In this document: one piece after another, positions 8,924 through 19,957 of the stretch
How positions within the stretch are numbered: position 1 is the stretch's first letter
How the letters are laid out: each line of letters begins with the position of its first letter
Origin: Microbacterium paraoxydans
Lineage (GTDB): Bacteria; Actinomycetota; Actinomycetes; Actinomycetales; Microbacteriaceae
Assembly (NCBI RefSeq): GCF_019056515.1
Contig: NZ_CP064873.1
Coordinates: 2,914,001 to 2,978,000 of the forward strand
Length of the DNA stretch: 64,000 nucleotides
Direction of reading: 5' to 3'
Made by a program: the position numbers and the translations under genes
The notes under the pieces: model-generated
Told to the model about the DNA's origin: nothing
Databases searched by the model: none
What the model saw: only the letters and a program-made list of their open reading frames with translations

Positions 8924-10577
8924 GCGCTCACCCCCAGCGCCACGATCCGGTCGGCGATGTCCCTGGCCGAGCGGCGGTGCGAGACGAGCAGGACGGTGGC
9001 GCCGGCATCCGCTCGCGCGCGCAGCGACCGCCACAGCCGCTCCTCGGTGTCGGCGTCGAGGGCGCTGGAGGGCTCATCGAGCGCGAGCATCCGCTCCGGC
9101 ATTCCGTCGTGGCGGTACAGCGCCCTGGCCACCGCGACGCGCTGCGCCTGTCCTCCCGACAGCCCTGCGCCCTGCACACCCAGCACACGGTCGGCCTCGA
9201 TGCCCTCGGCGCACGCGGCGTCAAGCGCCCGGCGTACACGGGCGAGGTCGGGACCGGCATCCCCGAGGGCGACGTTCTCCGCGACCGTGCCGCGCATCAG
9301 CCCCGGCGTCTGCCCGGCCCAGGCGAGCCAGTCGGACGGTGCGAGCTCGGCGACGTCCCGTCCGCCCCAGGTCGCCGTGCCCGTGGAGTCCACCGCCCCG
9401 CGGAGGGCGGCGAGCAGACTCGACTTCCCGGAGCCGCTCGGCCCCTCGATCAGGGTCACCGACCCGGGCTCCGCGACGAAGGACACCGGCGGGAGGTCCC
9501 GCACGCGGAGTCCGTCCACCACGAGTTCCCGCCCCGCCGGCACGACGTCGACCCGGCTGCCGGACGAGTCCACGGGGTTCGGTCGTGCATCCGTGCCGGG
9601 GTCGTGCGGGCGCATGCCGCCCCGGTCCCGGTCACGCGCCGCATCCAGCACGTCGAACACGTCTTCCGTGGCCGCGACGCCCTCGGCCGCCGCGTGGAAC
9701 TGCACGCCCACCTGACGGATCGGGAGGAAGGCCTCCGGGGCGAGCAGCAGCACGAAGAGACCGACCTCCAGGCTCAGGTCGCCCGACAGCAGCCGGAACC
9801 CGACCGCGACCGCGATGAGCGCGACCGCGAGCGACGACAGCAGCTCCATCGCGAATCCGGAGAGGAAAGAGAACCGCAGCACCTTCATGGTCTCGCGGCG
9901 GTACTCGTCGGCGGTCACCTCGATGCGGTCGGCCGCCCGACGGTCCCGGCCGAACAGCCGCAGCGTCGACAGCCCCTGCACCGTGTCGGCGAAGCGGGCG
10001 GCGAGGTGCTGCAGCGTCTGCCACTGCTTCTTCTGCACCGTGCGCGTCGCGATGCCGATGAGGATGAGGAACAGCGGGATGAGCGGCAGGGTGATGACGG
10101 CGGTGAGCCCGCTCGGCCAGTCCTGCCACCACATGACCGCGACCAGCACCGGCGTCGCGATGACGGTGAGCACGAGCTGCGGGATGTACCGCGCGAAGTA
10201 CGCGTCCAGGGCTTCCAGGCCGTGACCGGCGGTGACGGCGATCTGCGTCTGATTCCGCTGTGCGAGCCACCCGGGCCGAGGCGTCCGACGGCCGCGACGA
10301 GCGCCGCGCGCAGCTGCATCCCGGTCCGGGCGGCGGCCTGCGTGCCCGCGGCGTCGGAGGCGGCGATGAGCAGACCCCGCAGGAGGGCGGTCCCGAGCAG
10401 CCAGACCAGGGTCACGGTGACATCGCGCCCGGCGATGGCCCCGACGACCGCCTCGGTGAGGAGCCACGCGAAGGCGATCGTCACCGCGGTCTGCAGGACG
10501 CCGATCGCGGCCGACGCCAGGAGGAACCCCCGGGCGGCGGCCGCGTATCGGAGCAGCCTCGGATCGACGGGTTTCAC
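8920..10577 (-). pseudogene. cydD: CydD, ABC exporter subunit, disrupted by a 1-nt frameshift
   Basis: The partner half-transporter of CydC. The N-terminal 100 residues (VKPVDPRLLRYAAAARGFLL onward, GTG start at 10577 overlapping the cydB stop as GTGA) are in one frame. The remainder (WLAQRNQTQ, then Walker A EGPSGSGKSS, signature GLSGGQAQRVAVA and LALDEPSSAL) is in another. The switch lies at about 10270-10275, in CCCGGG. The usual family sequence there is LGP-R-WLA, so one base is missing. The 1658-nt span is one base short of 553 codons. No other stop or lesion is seen, so this is either a sequencing error or a recent mutation that would inactivate CydDC. Confidence 0.88.
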
Positions 10578-11602
10578 GCGTGCGCCGGAGCCCCCTCGAT
10601 CGACCGGCGGGTGACGCGCTTGCGGAACACCCAGTAGGTCCAGGTCTGGTACGCGATGACCAGCGGGAGGGCGATCAGCGCGGTCCAGCTCATGATCTGC
10701 AGCGTATACGGAGTGCTGGACGCGTTGGCGATCGTGAGACTGTACGCCGGATCGATGGTGGACGGCATCACGAACGGGAACAGGGCGGAGAACAGCATGA
10801 CGACGGCGAACATGACCGTGAGCATGCCGGCGAAGAACGCCCACCCGTCGCGGCGGACGAGCGAGAAGCCGACCGCCGCGATCAGGCTGACCGCCGCGAG
10901 CGCACCGGCTCCGATGACGAGCCAGAGCAGCGGAGCCTCGCGGCCCATCGCGATCGCGACCGTCCAGATCACCGTCGCGGCCGCGACGAGGATCGTCGGG
11001 ATGGCGGCCTTCTTCGCGAGCTTCTGCGCGTCCTCGTGCACCTGGCCGTCCGTCTTCAGCGCGACGAACAGCACGCCGTGCAGGAAGAAGAGCAGCAGGG
11101 TCGTCACGCCGACCAGCAGCGCGTACGGGTTGAGCAGCGAGAAGAAGCCGCCGACGTAGATGTGGTTCTCATCGATCGCCACCCCCTGCACGATGTTGCC
11201 GAAGGCGACGCCCCAGAGCAGTGCCGGGACGACCGAGCCGATGACGATCATCCGGTCGAAGCCCTGCTTCCACTTCCGGCTCTCCCGCTGATGGCGGTAC
11301 TCGAACGAGACGCCGCGGAGGATGAGCGCGAGCAGGATGAGCAGCAGCGGCAGGTAGAACCCGCTGAACAGCGTGGCGTACCACTCGGGGAACGAGGCGA
11401 AGAGCGAGGCCCCGGCCACGATGACCCACGTCTCGTTGAGGTCCCACACGGGACCGATCGTGTTGATGACCTGTCGGCGCGACACGTCGTTCTTGCCGAG
11501 GAACGGCAGCGACATGCCGACACCGAAGTCGAACCCGTCGAGGACGAAGTAGCCGACGAACAGGAAGGCGACCACCCAGAACCAGATCGTTGCGAGATCC
11601 AT
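10574..11602 (-). CDS. cydB: Cytochrome bd ubiquinol oxidase subunit II
   Basis: A 342-residue integral membrane protein of the high-affinity terminal oxidase. It begins MDLATIWFWVVAFLFVGYF, followed by LDGFDFGVGM and GPVWDLNETWVI, the conserved N-terminal CydB signatures, and has further transmembrane helices up to YQTWTYWVFRKR. It heads the cydB-D-C part of the locus, 14 nt downstream of cydA, and its stop overlaps the GTG of cydD. Confidence 0.96.
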   Translation of the reverse strand: MDLATIWFWVVAFLFVGYFVLDGFDFGVGMSLPFLGKNDVSRRQVINTIGPVWDLNETWVIVAGASLFASFPEWYATLFSGFYLPLLLILLALILRGVSFEYRHQRESRKWKQGFDRMIVIGSVVPALLWGVAFGNIVQGVAIDENHIYVGGFFSLLNPYALLVGVTTLLLFFLHGVLFVALKTDGQVHEDAQKLAKKAAIPTILVAAATVIWTVAIAMGREAPLLWLVIGAGALAAVSLIAAVGFSLVRRDGWAFFAGMLTVMFAVVMLFSALFPFVMPSTIDPAYSLTIANASSTPYTLQIMSWTALIALPLVIAYQTWTYWVFRKRVTRRSIEGAPAHA

Positions 11603-11616
11603 GATGCTCGTTCCTC

Positions 11617-13032
11617 TCAGTACACGACCGACGGCAGCTGAGCCGTCTCCTCATGGGGCTGTTCGTCGGTGTCCGGCCCCTTCTGGGCGGCCTTGACGAT
11701 CAGCCGGACCTCGACCACGGCCAGCGCGGCGTAGATCGCGGTGAAGGCGATCAGCGATATCAGGACCTCGAGTCCGCTCACGCCGGGCGAGACGCCGTCG
11801 CGGGTGGACATCAGACCGAACACGATCCAGGGCTGTCGACCCATCTCGGTGAACACCCAGCCCATGATGTTGGCGGCGAGCGCGAGCGGGAACGACCAGA
11901 TCGCGACCTTCCACATCCACGGCGCGACCGGCTTGGTGGCCTTCTTGCGGGTGACCCAGAGGCCGGCGACGGCGACGAGGGCGGCGGCCATGCCGAGGCC
12001 GATCATCCAGCGGAACGACCAGTAGGTGATCCACAGAACAGGGGCGAAGTCGGTGAGACCGGTGCTCGCATAGGTCTGGGCGTACTCGGCGTTCAGGTCG
12101 TTGATGCCGTGCACACAGGCGTCGAGCGTGTGGGTCGACAGCAGCGACAGCAGGTACGGCACCCGGATCGAGAACAGCTCCGAGCTGCCGTCCGGCGTGC
12201 CCAGCGTGAAGATGCTGAAGGAGGCATCGGCGCCGCAGACTGTGTTGAACGTCGCCTCGGCGGCGGCCATCTTCATCGGCTGCGCGGCGTACATCGCCAG
12301 ACCGAGCTGGTCGCCGGTGAGCACGACGCCCGCGGTGGAGAAGATCATCGCCCAGAGGCCGAACTTCAGCGAGACGCGCATGGTGTCGAAGTGCTGCCCG
12401 CGGGCCAGGTGCCAGGCGGACACCGAGATGACGACACCCGCGGCGAACATGAGCGCGCCGAAGATGGTGTGCGGGAACGCGGCGAGGGCGACGGGGTTCG
12501 TCAGCAGCGCCCAGAAGTCGGTGAGCTCGGCGCGGTTGGTCACCTCGTTGTACGTGTAGCCGACCGGGTTCTGCATGAACGCATTGGCGGCGATGATGAA
12601 GTACGCCGACAGGATGCTGCCGATCGAGACGCACCAGATGGTGGCCAGGTGGATCTTCTGCGGGAGCTTGTCCCAGCCGAAGATCCAGAGGCCGATGAAG
12701 GTCGCCTCGAAGAAGAACGCCAGCAGGCCCTCGAAGGCGAGCGGGGCGCCGAAGACGTCGCCGACGAAGCGGGAGTAGTCCGACCAGTTCATACCGAACT
12801 GGAACTCCTGCACGATGCCGGTGACGACCCCCATCGCGAAGTTGATGAGGAAGATCTTGCCGAAGAAGCGGGTGAGGTGCAGGTACTGCACCTTGCCGGT
12901 ACGTACCCACGCCGTCTGGAAGATGGCGGCGACGAGCGCCATGCCGATCGTCAGCGGGACGAAGAGGTAGTGGTAGACGGTCGTCAGGCCGAACTGCCAT
13001 CGGGCCAGGGCGAGCGGATCAAGCCATTCCAT
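11617..13032 (-). CDS. cydA: Cytochrome bd ubiquinol oxidase subunit I
   Basis: A 471-residue haem-bearing subunit of cytochrome bd (b558, b595, d), which oxidises menaquinol and reduces O2 at low oxygen tension. Seen: LARWQFGLTTVYHYLFVPLT with the N-terminal haem-ligand His, FGMNWSDYSRFVGDVFGAPLAFE, and GRQPWIV in the C-terminal half. The short Q-loop typical of Gram-positive enzymes fits the length. The start at 13032 is at the family position and has GGGAG 8 nt upstream. It overlaps the 3' end of the regulator gene by 14 nt, so regulator and oxidase are made from one message. Confidence 0.96.
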   Translation of the reverse strand: MEWLDPLALARWQFGLTTVYHYLFVPLTIGMALVAAIFQTAWVRTGKVQYLHLTRFFGKIFLINFAMGVVTGIVQEFQFGMNWSDYSRFVGDVFGAPLAFEGLLAFFFEATFIGLWIFGWDKLPQKIHLATIWCVSIGSILSAYFIIAANAFMQNPVGYTYNEVTNRAELTDFWALLTNPVALAAFPHTIFGALMFAAGVVISVSAWHLARGQHFDTMRVSLKFGLWAMIFSTAGVVLTGDQLGLAMYAAQPMKMAAAEATFNTVCGADASFSIFTLGTPDGSSELFSIRVPYLLSLLSTHTLDACVHGINDLNAEYAQTYASTGLTDFAPVLWITYWSFRWMIGLGMAAALVAVAGLWVTRKKATKPVAPWMWKVAIWSFPLALAANIMGWVFTEMGRQPWIVFGLMSTRDGVSPGVSGLEVLISLIAFTAIYAALAVVEVRLIVKAAQKGPDTDEQPHEETAQLPSVVY

Positions 13033-13693
13033 GAGCGACTCCCGTTCTGTTCGACGCCTGCGCGGCGGTGTCGCGCAGCTGCACGGTGCATTCGGAGGGC
13101 AGCGCGGCCTCGCGCACGCACTCGGCTTCGAGCGGACCCCCCGCTTCTGCAAGGATGCCCTGCATCAGCCCGAGATGCACCTGGCACAGCATCGGGCGGT
13201 CCTCCGGCCGGCCGGCCGCGTGCGGGCACGGACTCAGATCGACGGTCAGACCGCGGTCGTCCACGACCGGCTCGAAGCCGCTCTCCTCCAGGTGCTCGAC
13301 GAGCGCGTCGAGCTGGTAGGTGGCGTCCTTCCCGAGGGCGGTCCCGGTGCCGGGGAGGACGCTCCGGAGCAGGTCGCCGCGACGGGCGGCGGCCTTGGCC
13401 TTGTTCCGTGCGACCGGGCTGGAGGCGTCCGGGGCCCCGGTGGCCGCGCGGTACAGCGTGCGCGGGCGCCCCCGGGTGGTGCGGTGCTCCACGGTCGGGA
13501 TGACGTAGCCGCCCTCGATGAGCCGCTGCAGGTGCTCGCGCACCGTGTTCGGGTGCAGGCCGGTGGCCTCGCACAGGTCGCCGATCGCGAGTTCTCCGGA
13601 GGCACCGGAGTGCCCGGCCTCGAAGAGGAGGTGCAGGATGCGCACCCGGGAGTAGCTGGAGATCGGCCCGCAGACGGACCCGCCGTTGGACAT
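13019..13693 (-). CDS. HTH regulator with Cys cluster (SufR/DeoR-like Fe-S sensor type)
   Basis: A 224-residue protein with an N-terminal winged helix (SSYSRVRILHLLFEAG, then LHPNTVREHLQRLIEGGYV). The C-terminal half has four cysteines spaced C-x13-C-x21-C-x9-C around SPCPHAAG, LCQVHLGLMQGIL, ECVREAAL and SECTV. Related actinobacterial regulators bind an Fe-S cluster there, so a redox or NO sensor controlling cyd is plausible. The ATG is preceded at 6 nt by GATAAT (complement of 13700-13705), suggesting a leaderless mRNA. It is cotranscribed and overlapping with cydA. Confidence 0.7.
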   Translation of the reverse strand: MSNGGSVCGPISSYSRVRILHLLFEAGHSGASGELAIGDLCEATGLHPNTVREHLQRLIEGGYVIPTVEHRTTRGRPRTLYRAATGAPDASSPVARNKAKAAARRGDLLRSVLPGTGTALGKDATYQLDALVEHLEESGFEPVVDDRGLTVDLSPCPHAAGRPEDRPMLCQVHLGLMQGILAEAGGPLEAECVREAALPSECTVQLRDTAAQASNRTGVAHGMA

Positions 13694-13793
13694 GTCTCAA
13701 TTATCGGCCGGGGCCGGCGGCCGGCGGGGGAACCGGGCCGTGAATAATCGCCTGGTCGATAGGGATGTCTGATCCCGCCGATAGCCTGGGGGC

Positions 13794-15161
13794 ATGGCCA
13801 CCCGGAAACCCGCTCCCCCCGCGTACGTCTGCACCGAGTGCGGGTGGACGACGGCCAAGTGGGTCGGTCGCTGCGGGGAGTGCCAGCAGTGGGGCACGGT
13901 CCAGGAGCAGGCCGCGCAGACCGGCATCCTCCGCCGTGTGAACGCGCTCGCACCGACCGCCGATCGCGCGGCGCGGCCGATCACGCAGATCACGACGCAG
14001 GACGCGCCGCGTCGCACGAGCGGGGTCGGCGAGTTCGACCGGGTGCTCGGCGGCGGCATCGTGCCGGGGGCCGCGATCCTCCTCAGCGGCGAGCCCGGCG
14101 TCGGCAAGTCCACCCTGCTGCTCGAGGTCGCCGCGCAGGCGGCGCGGAGCGGGCGCCGGGTGCTCTACGCCAGCGCCGAGGAGTCGCCGGCCCAGGTGCG
14201 CCTGCGGGCGGAGCGGACGGGCGCTCTGCACGACGAGCTCTACCTCGCGAGCGAGACCGACCTCGCCACCATCCTCGGCCACATCGACGAGGTGCAGCCG
14301 CAGCTCGTCATCGTCGACTCCGTGCAGACCGTATCGTCGTCGCTGACCGACGGCGCGGCCGGTCAGCCCAGCCAGGTGCGGGAGGTCGCCGCGACCCTGA
14401 TCCGGGTGGCGAAGGAGCGCGATCTGCCGATCATCATCGTCGGCCATGTGACCAAGGACGGTCAGGTGGCGGGGCCCCGGGTGCTGGAGCACCTCGTCGA
14501 CGTCGTGTGCAACTTCGAGGGCGACCGGCAGACCTCGCTGCGCTTCATCCGTGCCCTCAAGAACCGCTTCGGTCCCACCGACGAGGTCGGCTGCTTCGAG
14601 ATGACCGGAGACGGCATCGCCGAGGTGCCCGATCCCTCCGGTCTGTTCCTGTCGCAGGGCGCCTCCGAGCCGGGGACCTGCGTGGCCATCTCCCTCGAGG
14701 GCCGTCGCGCCCTCCCCGTCGAGGTGCAGGCGCTCACCGTGCCGAGCAACGCCCCGAACCCCCGGCGCATCGTGCACGGCCTCGACTCCTCGCGGGTGGC
14801 CATGGTGCTGGCGATCCTCGAACGCCGGGCGGGCGTGCCCACCGGCAGCCTCGACGTCTACGTGTCCACGGTGGGCGGGGTGCGCTTCACGGAGCCCGCC
14901 GCCGATCTCGCCATCGCGATCGCCGTCGCCGGGTCCATCCAGATGATCTCGGTGCCGCGCACGGTCGCCGCCGTCGGCGAGCTCAGCCTCGCGGGCGAGG
15001 TGCGGCCGGTGACGCAGGCGGCGCAGCGGCGCTCCGAGGCCGCCCGGCTCGGCTACGAGCAGGTGGTGGACGACCGCTCGAAGACCCTGCGCGCGGCGCT
15101 GGGCGACGTCAGGGCGCGGAACAGCGCCCGTCGCCCCGACCGCGACATCCCGCCGTTCTGA
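13794..15161 (+). CDS. radA: DNA repair protein RadA (Sms)
   Basis: A 455-residue RecA-like ATPase that promotes branch migration of recombination intermediates. In order: a zinc finger CTECGW...CGEC (residues 13-30), Walker A GEPGVGKST (about residue 99), the RadA motif KNRFG (about residue 257), and a Lon-protease-like C-terminal domain (PTGSLDVYVSTVGG). Full length. TAGCCT at 13782-13787 lies 6 nt before the ATG, so the transcript is probably leaderless. It diverges from the cyd regulator across 100 bp of very GC-rich DNA. Confidence 0.97.
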   Translation: MATRKPAPPAYVCTECGWTTAKWVGRCGECQQWGTVQEQAAQTGILRRVNALAPTADRAARPITQITTQDAPRRTSGVGEFDRVLGGGIVPGAAILLSGEPGVGKSTLLLEVAAQAARSGRRVLYASAEESPAQVRLRAERTGALHDELYLASETDLATILGHIDEVQPQLVIVDSVQTVSSSLTDGAAGQPSQVREVAATLIRVAKERDLPIIIVGHVTKDGQVAGPRVLEHLVDVVCNFEGDRQTSLRFIRALKNRFGPTDEVGCFEMTGDGIAEVPDPSGLFLSQGASEPGTCVAISLEGRRALPVEVQALTVPSNAPNPRRIVHGLDSSRVAMVLAILERRAGVPTGSLDVYVSTVGGVRFTEPAADLAIAIAVAGSIQMISVPRTVAAVGELSLAGEVRPVTQAAQRRSEAARLGYEQVVDDRSKTLRAALGDVRARNSARRPDRDIPPF

Positions 15162-15179
15162 GTCGGAGGGGCGCCCGGG

Positions 15180-15599
15180 TCAGGCGTCGAGCGCCTTGAG
15201 CAGCTCCACCGGGTCGGCCTGCATCGGGTGCGGTCCCGCGATGTCGAGGAACACGGTCGTGATCGGGTGGGCGGAGAGGAACGCGCGCAGCCAGGCGGCG
15301 TCGTAGATGCCGACCCCGGGCGGCAGGTTGGCGGGCTTGTTCTTCGCGTCGCTGAAGAGCAGCAGGGCGAGGTCACCCGAGTTCGGGTCCCGATAGGTCC
15401 ACACCTCTCCGCTGTCGAGCGGATTGTCGCGCGCTCCCGGCTTGATGAGCGGGACGACGGTGGTGCCGTGCCGCAGCGCGAGGGCCACCGCGGCGACGTC
15501 CTGCTTCTCGAGGGCGAGCGCCAGAGCCTCGGACCGGAAGTCCTCGGGCGCCGGCTTCTTCTTCGCGCTCTTCCCGGACTTCGCCTTCTTCGCTGCCAT
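15180..15599 (-). CDS. SseB-like small protein, function unknown
   Basis: A 139-residue soluble protein with a Lys/Ala-rich N-terminus (MAAKKAKSGKSAKKK) and a compact domain. LALLLFSDAKNKP and GIYDAAWLRAFL resemble the SseB N-terminal domain found in many actinobacterial hypothetical proteins. TAAGCT (complement of 15606-15611) stands 6 nt before the ATG, again suggesting leaderless expression. It is convergent with radA, 18 nt apart. No function can be assigned. Confidence 0.7.
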   Translation of the reverse strand: MAAKKAKSGKSAKKKPAPEDFRSEALALALEKQDVAAVALALRHGTTVVPLIKPGARDNPLDSGEVWTYRDPNSGDLALLLFSDAKNKPANLPPGVGIYDAAWLRAFLSAHPITTVFLDIAGPHPMQADPVELLKALDA

Positions 15600-15648
15600 G
15601 CCTCCAGCTTAGGCATCGGGGCGGCGGGGCGGCGCCGGGGAAAGATTG

Positions 15649-15696
15649 GGGCCCTCTCGAGTCCTCCATTGGGGACTGGGGTACTCGAGAGGGCCC
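15649..15696. terminator. perfect 14-bp hairpin between two hypothetical genes
   Basis: GGGCCCTCTCGAGT (15649-15662) pairs exactly with 15683-15696 around a 20-nt loop. It lies downstream of the 15841-16485 gene and upstream of the 15180-15599 gene, so it may terminate the first. There is no T-run. The surrounding 15600-15840 shows nothing else convincing. Confidence 0.45.
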
Positions 15697-15840
15697 TCGG
15701 ACTCTCGAGCGGCGGTGTCGAAGCGCTGGGGACGCTGTAGTTCGACGCCACTGGGGATGGCATGTTGCCGCATAGCGGGAGAGTCACCTCTATGGTATCC
15801 CAAAGACCGGGCCCTGTCAGCACAAGTGCCCGTCGGGCGC

Positions 15841-16485
15841 TCAGAACAGGAGGATCTGGGTGGTCGTGGCGCTGGGGAACCCGCCGATCGAGACGCCCAC
15901 GTGGTACGAGGCGCCACCGCCGGGAGCACGCTGACGGTTCTCCTGTGCGCAGGTCTCGACACTGGACCGGGTGCGGTCCCAGACGACCGGCTCCTTGCTC
16001 ACCACGGTGGACCCAGCGGTGAGCGTGGCGATCATGCTGCTGGGGTTCTCCTGGCAGTCCGTCGAGCGCCACCACTCGTCCGAGCCGCTGGAGATCGTGA
16101 ACACCTGCGTCGTGGAACCCACGTCGATCGTGCAGTCCTTCGTGCCCTTGTTGGTCAGGGAGATGGAGAGCTTCGGCAGAGCGCCGTCGGGATAGGACTC
16201 CGCATCCGTGACGGCTTTGACCTCGATGTCCTTCGCCTCGCAGGGGACGACGGCCGGAGTGGCATCCGCCGACGGCGAGGGGGCGGGCGAGGCCGATCCG
16301 GACGGCGTGGGCCCCGAGGAGGCGGAGGAGGTCGGTGCGGGTGCCGGCTCCTGCGCCCCCGTGGACGCCCACGGCCGGGCGATGAGGAGCCAGACGGACG
16401 CGCCGACGATCGCGAGGACGAGGATCAGCCCGAGCAGTACCGCCAGACGCCGACGACGGTACACGGCGGCGGAGTGACGGGGCAT
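15841..16485 (-). CDS. membrane-anchored secreted protein, function unknown
   Basis: A 214-residue protein with a basic start (RRRR) and one transmembrane helix at about residues 13-36. A 40-residue Pro/Ser/Ala linker follows, then an extracytoplasmic beta-rich domain with four cysteines (VPCEAKD, KDCTID, TDCQEN, ETCAQE) that could form two disulphides. The extracellular half ends SIGGFPSATTTQILLF. TAACCT (complement of 16492-16497) is 6 nt before the ATG. Such actinobacterial proteins have no established role. Topology is seen; function is unknown. Confidence 0.75.
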   Translation of the reverse strand: MPRHSAAVYRRRRLAVLLGLILVLAIVGASVWLLIARPWASTGAQEPAPAPTSSASSGPTPSGSASPAPSPSADATPAVVPCEAKDIEVKAVTDAESYPDGALPKLSISLTNKGTKDCTIDVGSTTQVFTISSGSDEWWRSTDCQENPSSMIATLTAGSTVVSKEPVVWDRTRSSVETCAQENRQRAPGGGASYHVGVSIGGFPSATTTQILLF

Positions 16486-16546
16486 GCCTCCAGGTTAAGC
16501 GATCCCCGTCCGCGCCCCTGGGAGGCGCGAGGCGGTGGTCCGGGGC

Positions 16547-17047
16547 TCAGAGCACCTTGAGCATGCGCGTGTTGCCGAGCGTGTTCGGCTTCACATGCGC
16601 GAGGTCGAGGAACTCCTCGACGCCGGCGTCGCCGCTGCGCAGGAGCTGCGAGTACACGTCCGGATCGACGACCTGCTCCCCGATCGGGGTGAAGCCGCGA
16701 CGCCCGAAGAAGTCGACCTCGAACGTGAGGCAGAACAGGCGGGTGAGCCCGAGCGACCGCGCGTTCTCCTCGAGCCGCTCGACGATCGCCCGACCGACGC
16801 CGTGGTGGAGCCAGTCGTCGCGGACGAGCAGGGTGCGCACCTCGCCGAGGTCTTCCCAGATCACGTGCAGAGCCCCGCAGCCGATCAGCTCCCCGTCCGC
16901 CTCGGCGACGACGAACTCCTGCACGGCGCCGTAGAGCACGGCGAGATCCTTGCCGAGCAGGATGCGCTGCTCCACCATCGGCTGGAGCAGGTTCCGGATG
17001 CTGACGATGTCGGCGCTGCGGGCCGGCCGGACGATGTACGCGCTCAC
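16547..17047 (-). CDS. amino-acid N-acetyltransferase (ArgA-like GNAT)
   Basis: A 166-residue GNAT enzyme resembling the short, stand-alone N-acetylglutamate synthases of actinobacteria (first step of arginine synthesis). VRPARSADIVSIRNLLQPMV is the typical opening. DLGEVRTLLVRDDWLHHGVG gives the acetyl-CoA pyrophosphate loop, and DFFGRRGFTPI is close to the FYxRxGF-type end motif of ArgA. The start is GTG at 17047, with TAGGCT 6 nt upstream (complement of 17054-17059), so probably leaderless. There is no arginine gene next to it, so the substrate is inferred from the family. Confidence 0.72.
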   Translation of the reverse strand: MSAYIVRPARSADIVSIRNLLQPMVEQRILLGKDLAVLYGAVQEFVVAEADGELIGCGALHVIWEDLGEVRTLLVRDDWLHHGVGRAIVERLEENARSLGLTRLFCLTFEVDFFGRRGFTPIGEQVVDPDVYSQLLRSGDAGVEEFLDLAHVKPNTLGNTRMLKVL

Positions 17048-17097
17048 CCGACCAGCCTAGGACCCGCCCCTCCCGTCGGCTCTCAGACGCGACACAG

Positions 17098-17167
17098 CTT
17101 CGGAGATCCCGGGCGACACCCCGGCGCCCCGGGGCGTCGCCCCGTGTGTCGCCTGTCGTCTCCGAAG
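17098..17167. repeat. 70-nt nested inverted repeat
   Basis: CTTCGGAGA (17098-17106) pairs with TCTCCGAAG (17159-17167). Inside it GGCGACAC (17112-17119) pairs with GTGTCGCC (17146-17153) and a GC-rich core also folds. It lies between the ArgA-like gene and the clpC terminator. It could be a small RNA, a repeat element or a second terminator; only one copy is in this window. Confidence 0.5.
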
Positions 17168-17199
17168 TCGTGCCCGGGGCGAGGGCGAAGTGGGGACGA

Positions 17200-17233
17200 C
17201 GAAGGGGCGGACGCTGTCGCATCCGCCCCTTCG
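17200..17233 (-). terminator. clpC terminator
   Basis: CGAAGGGGCGGA (17200-17211) and TCCGCCCCTTCG (17222-17233) form a perfect 12-bp stem with a 10-nt loop, 18 nt past the clpC stop codon on the minus strand. Confidence 0.75.
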
Positions 17234-17250
17234 GGTGATCGTGTCGAGGA

Positions 17251-19782
<2,532 letters not shown>

Positions 19783-19857
19783 GTTGACTCCTTATTCGCA
19801 CGGGGCGAAGACGCATGAAGCGCTTGTACATCGAGAGTAACGACCAGAAATGGCGGG

Positions 19858-19882
19858 TATGCCCGTGTTCGCCGTGGGCATA
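19858..19882. promoter_or_regulatory. inverted repeat upstream of clpC
   Basis: TATGCCC (19858-19864) and GGGCATA (19876-19882) are perfect inverted arms 11 nt apart, about 75 bp upstream of the clpC start and 10 bp outside the next promoter. It could serve clpC or the divergent DUF2975 operon. It does not match the ClgR motif as I know it. Confidence 0.35.
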
Positions 19883-19890
19883 GCGAGGCC

Positions 19891-19938
19891 TTGACGGGTT
19901 TATCGACAGTCGTTATGTTAACGAAAGTCGATAAACCC
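19891..19938 (+). promoter_or_regulatory. promoter with overlapping palindromic operator, DUF2975 operon
   Basis: TTGACG (19891-19896) and TATGTT (19914-19919) are exactly 17 bp apart. Perfect 12-nt inverted arms GGGTTTATCGAC (19896-19907) and GTCGATAAACCC (19927-19938) fill the spacer and the region just after the -10. A protein dimer bound to both arms would block RNA polymerase. The HTH protein at the end of the operon is the obvious candidate (autoregulation inferred). Confidence 0.75.
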
Positions 19939-19957
19939 TGACTCTCAGGAGGAGCTC

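Noticed and set aside
19858..19882. ClgR binding site upstream of clpC
   Set aside because: The inverted repeat TATGCCC/GGGCATA does not fit the CGC-centred ClgR motif as I know it, so it is listed only as an inverted repeat.
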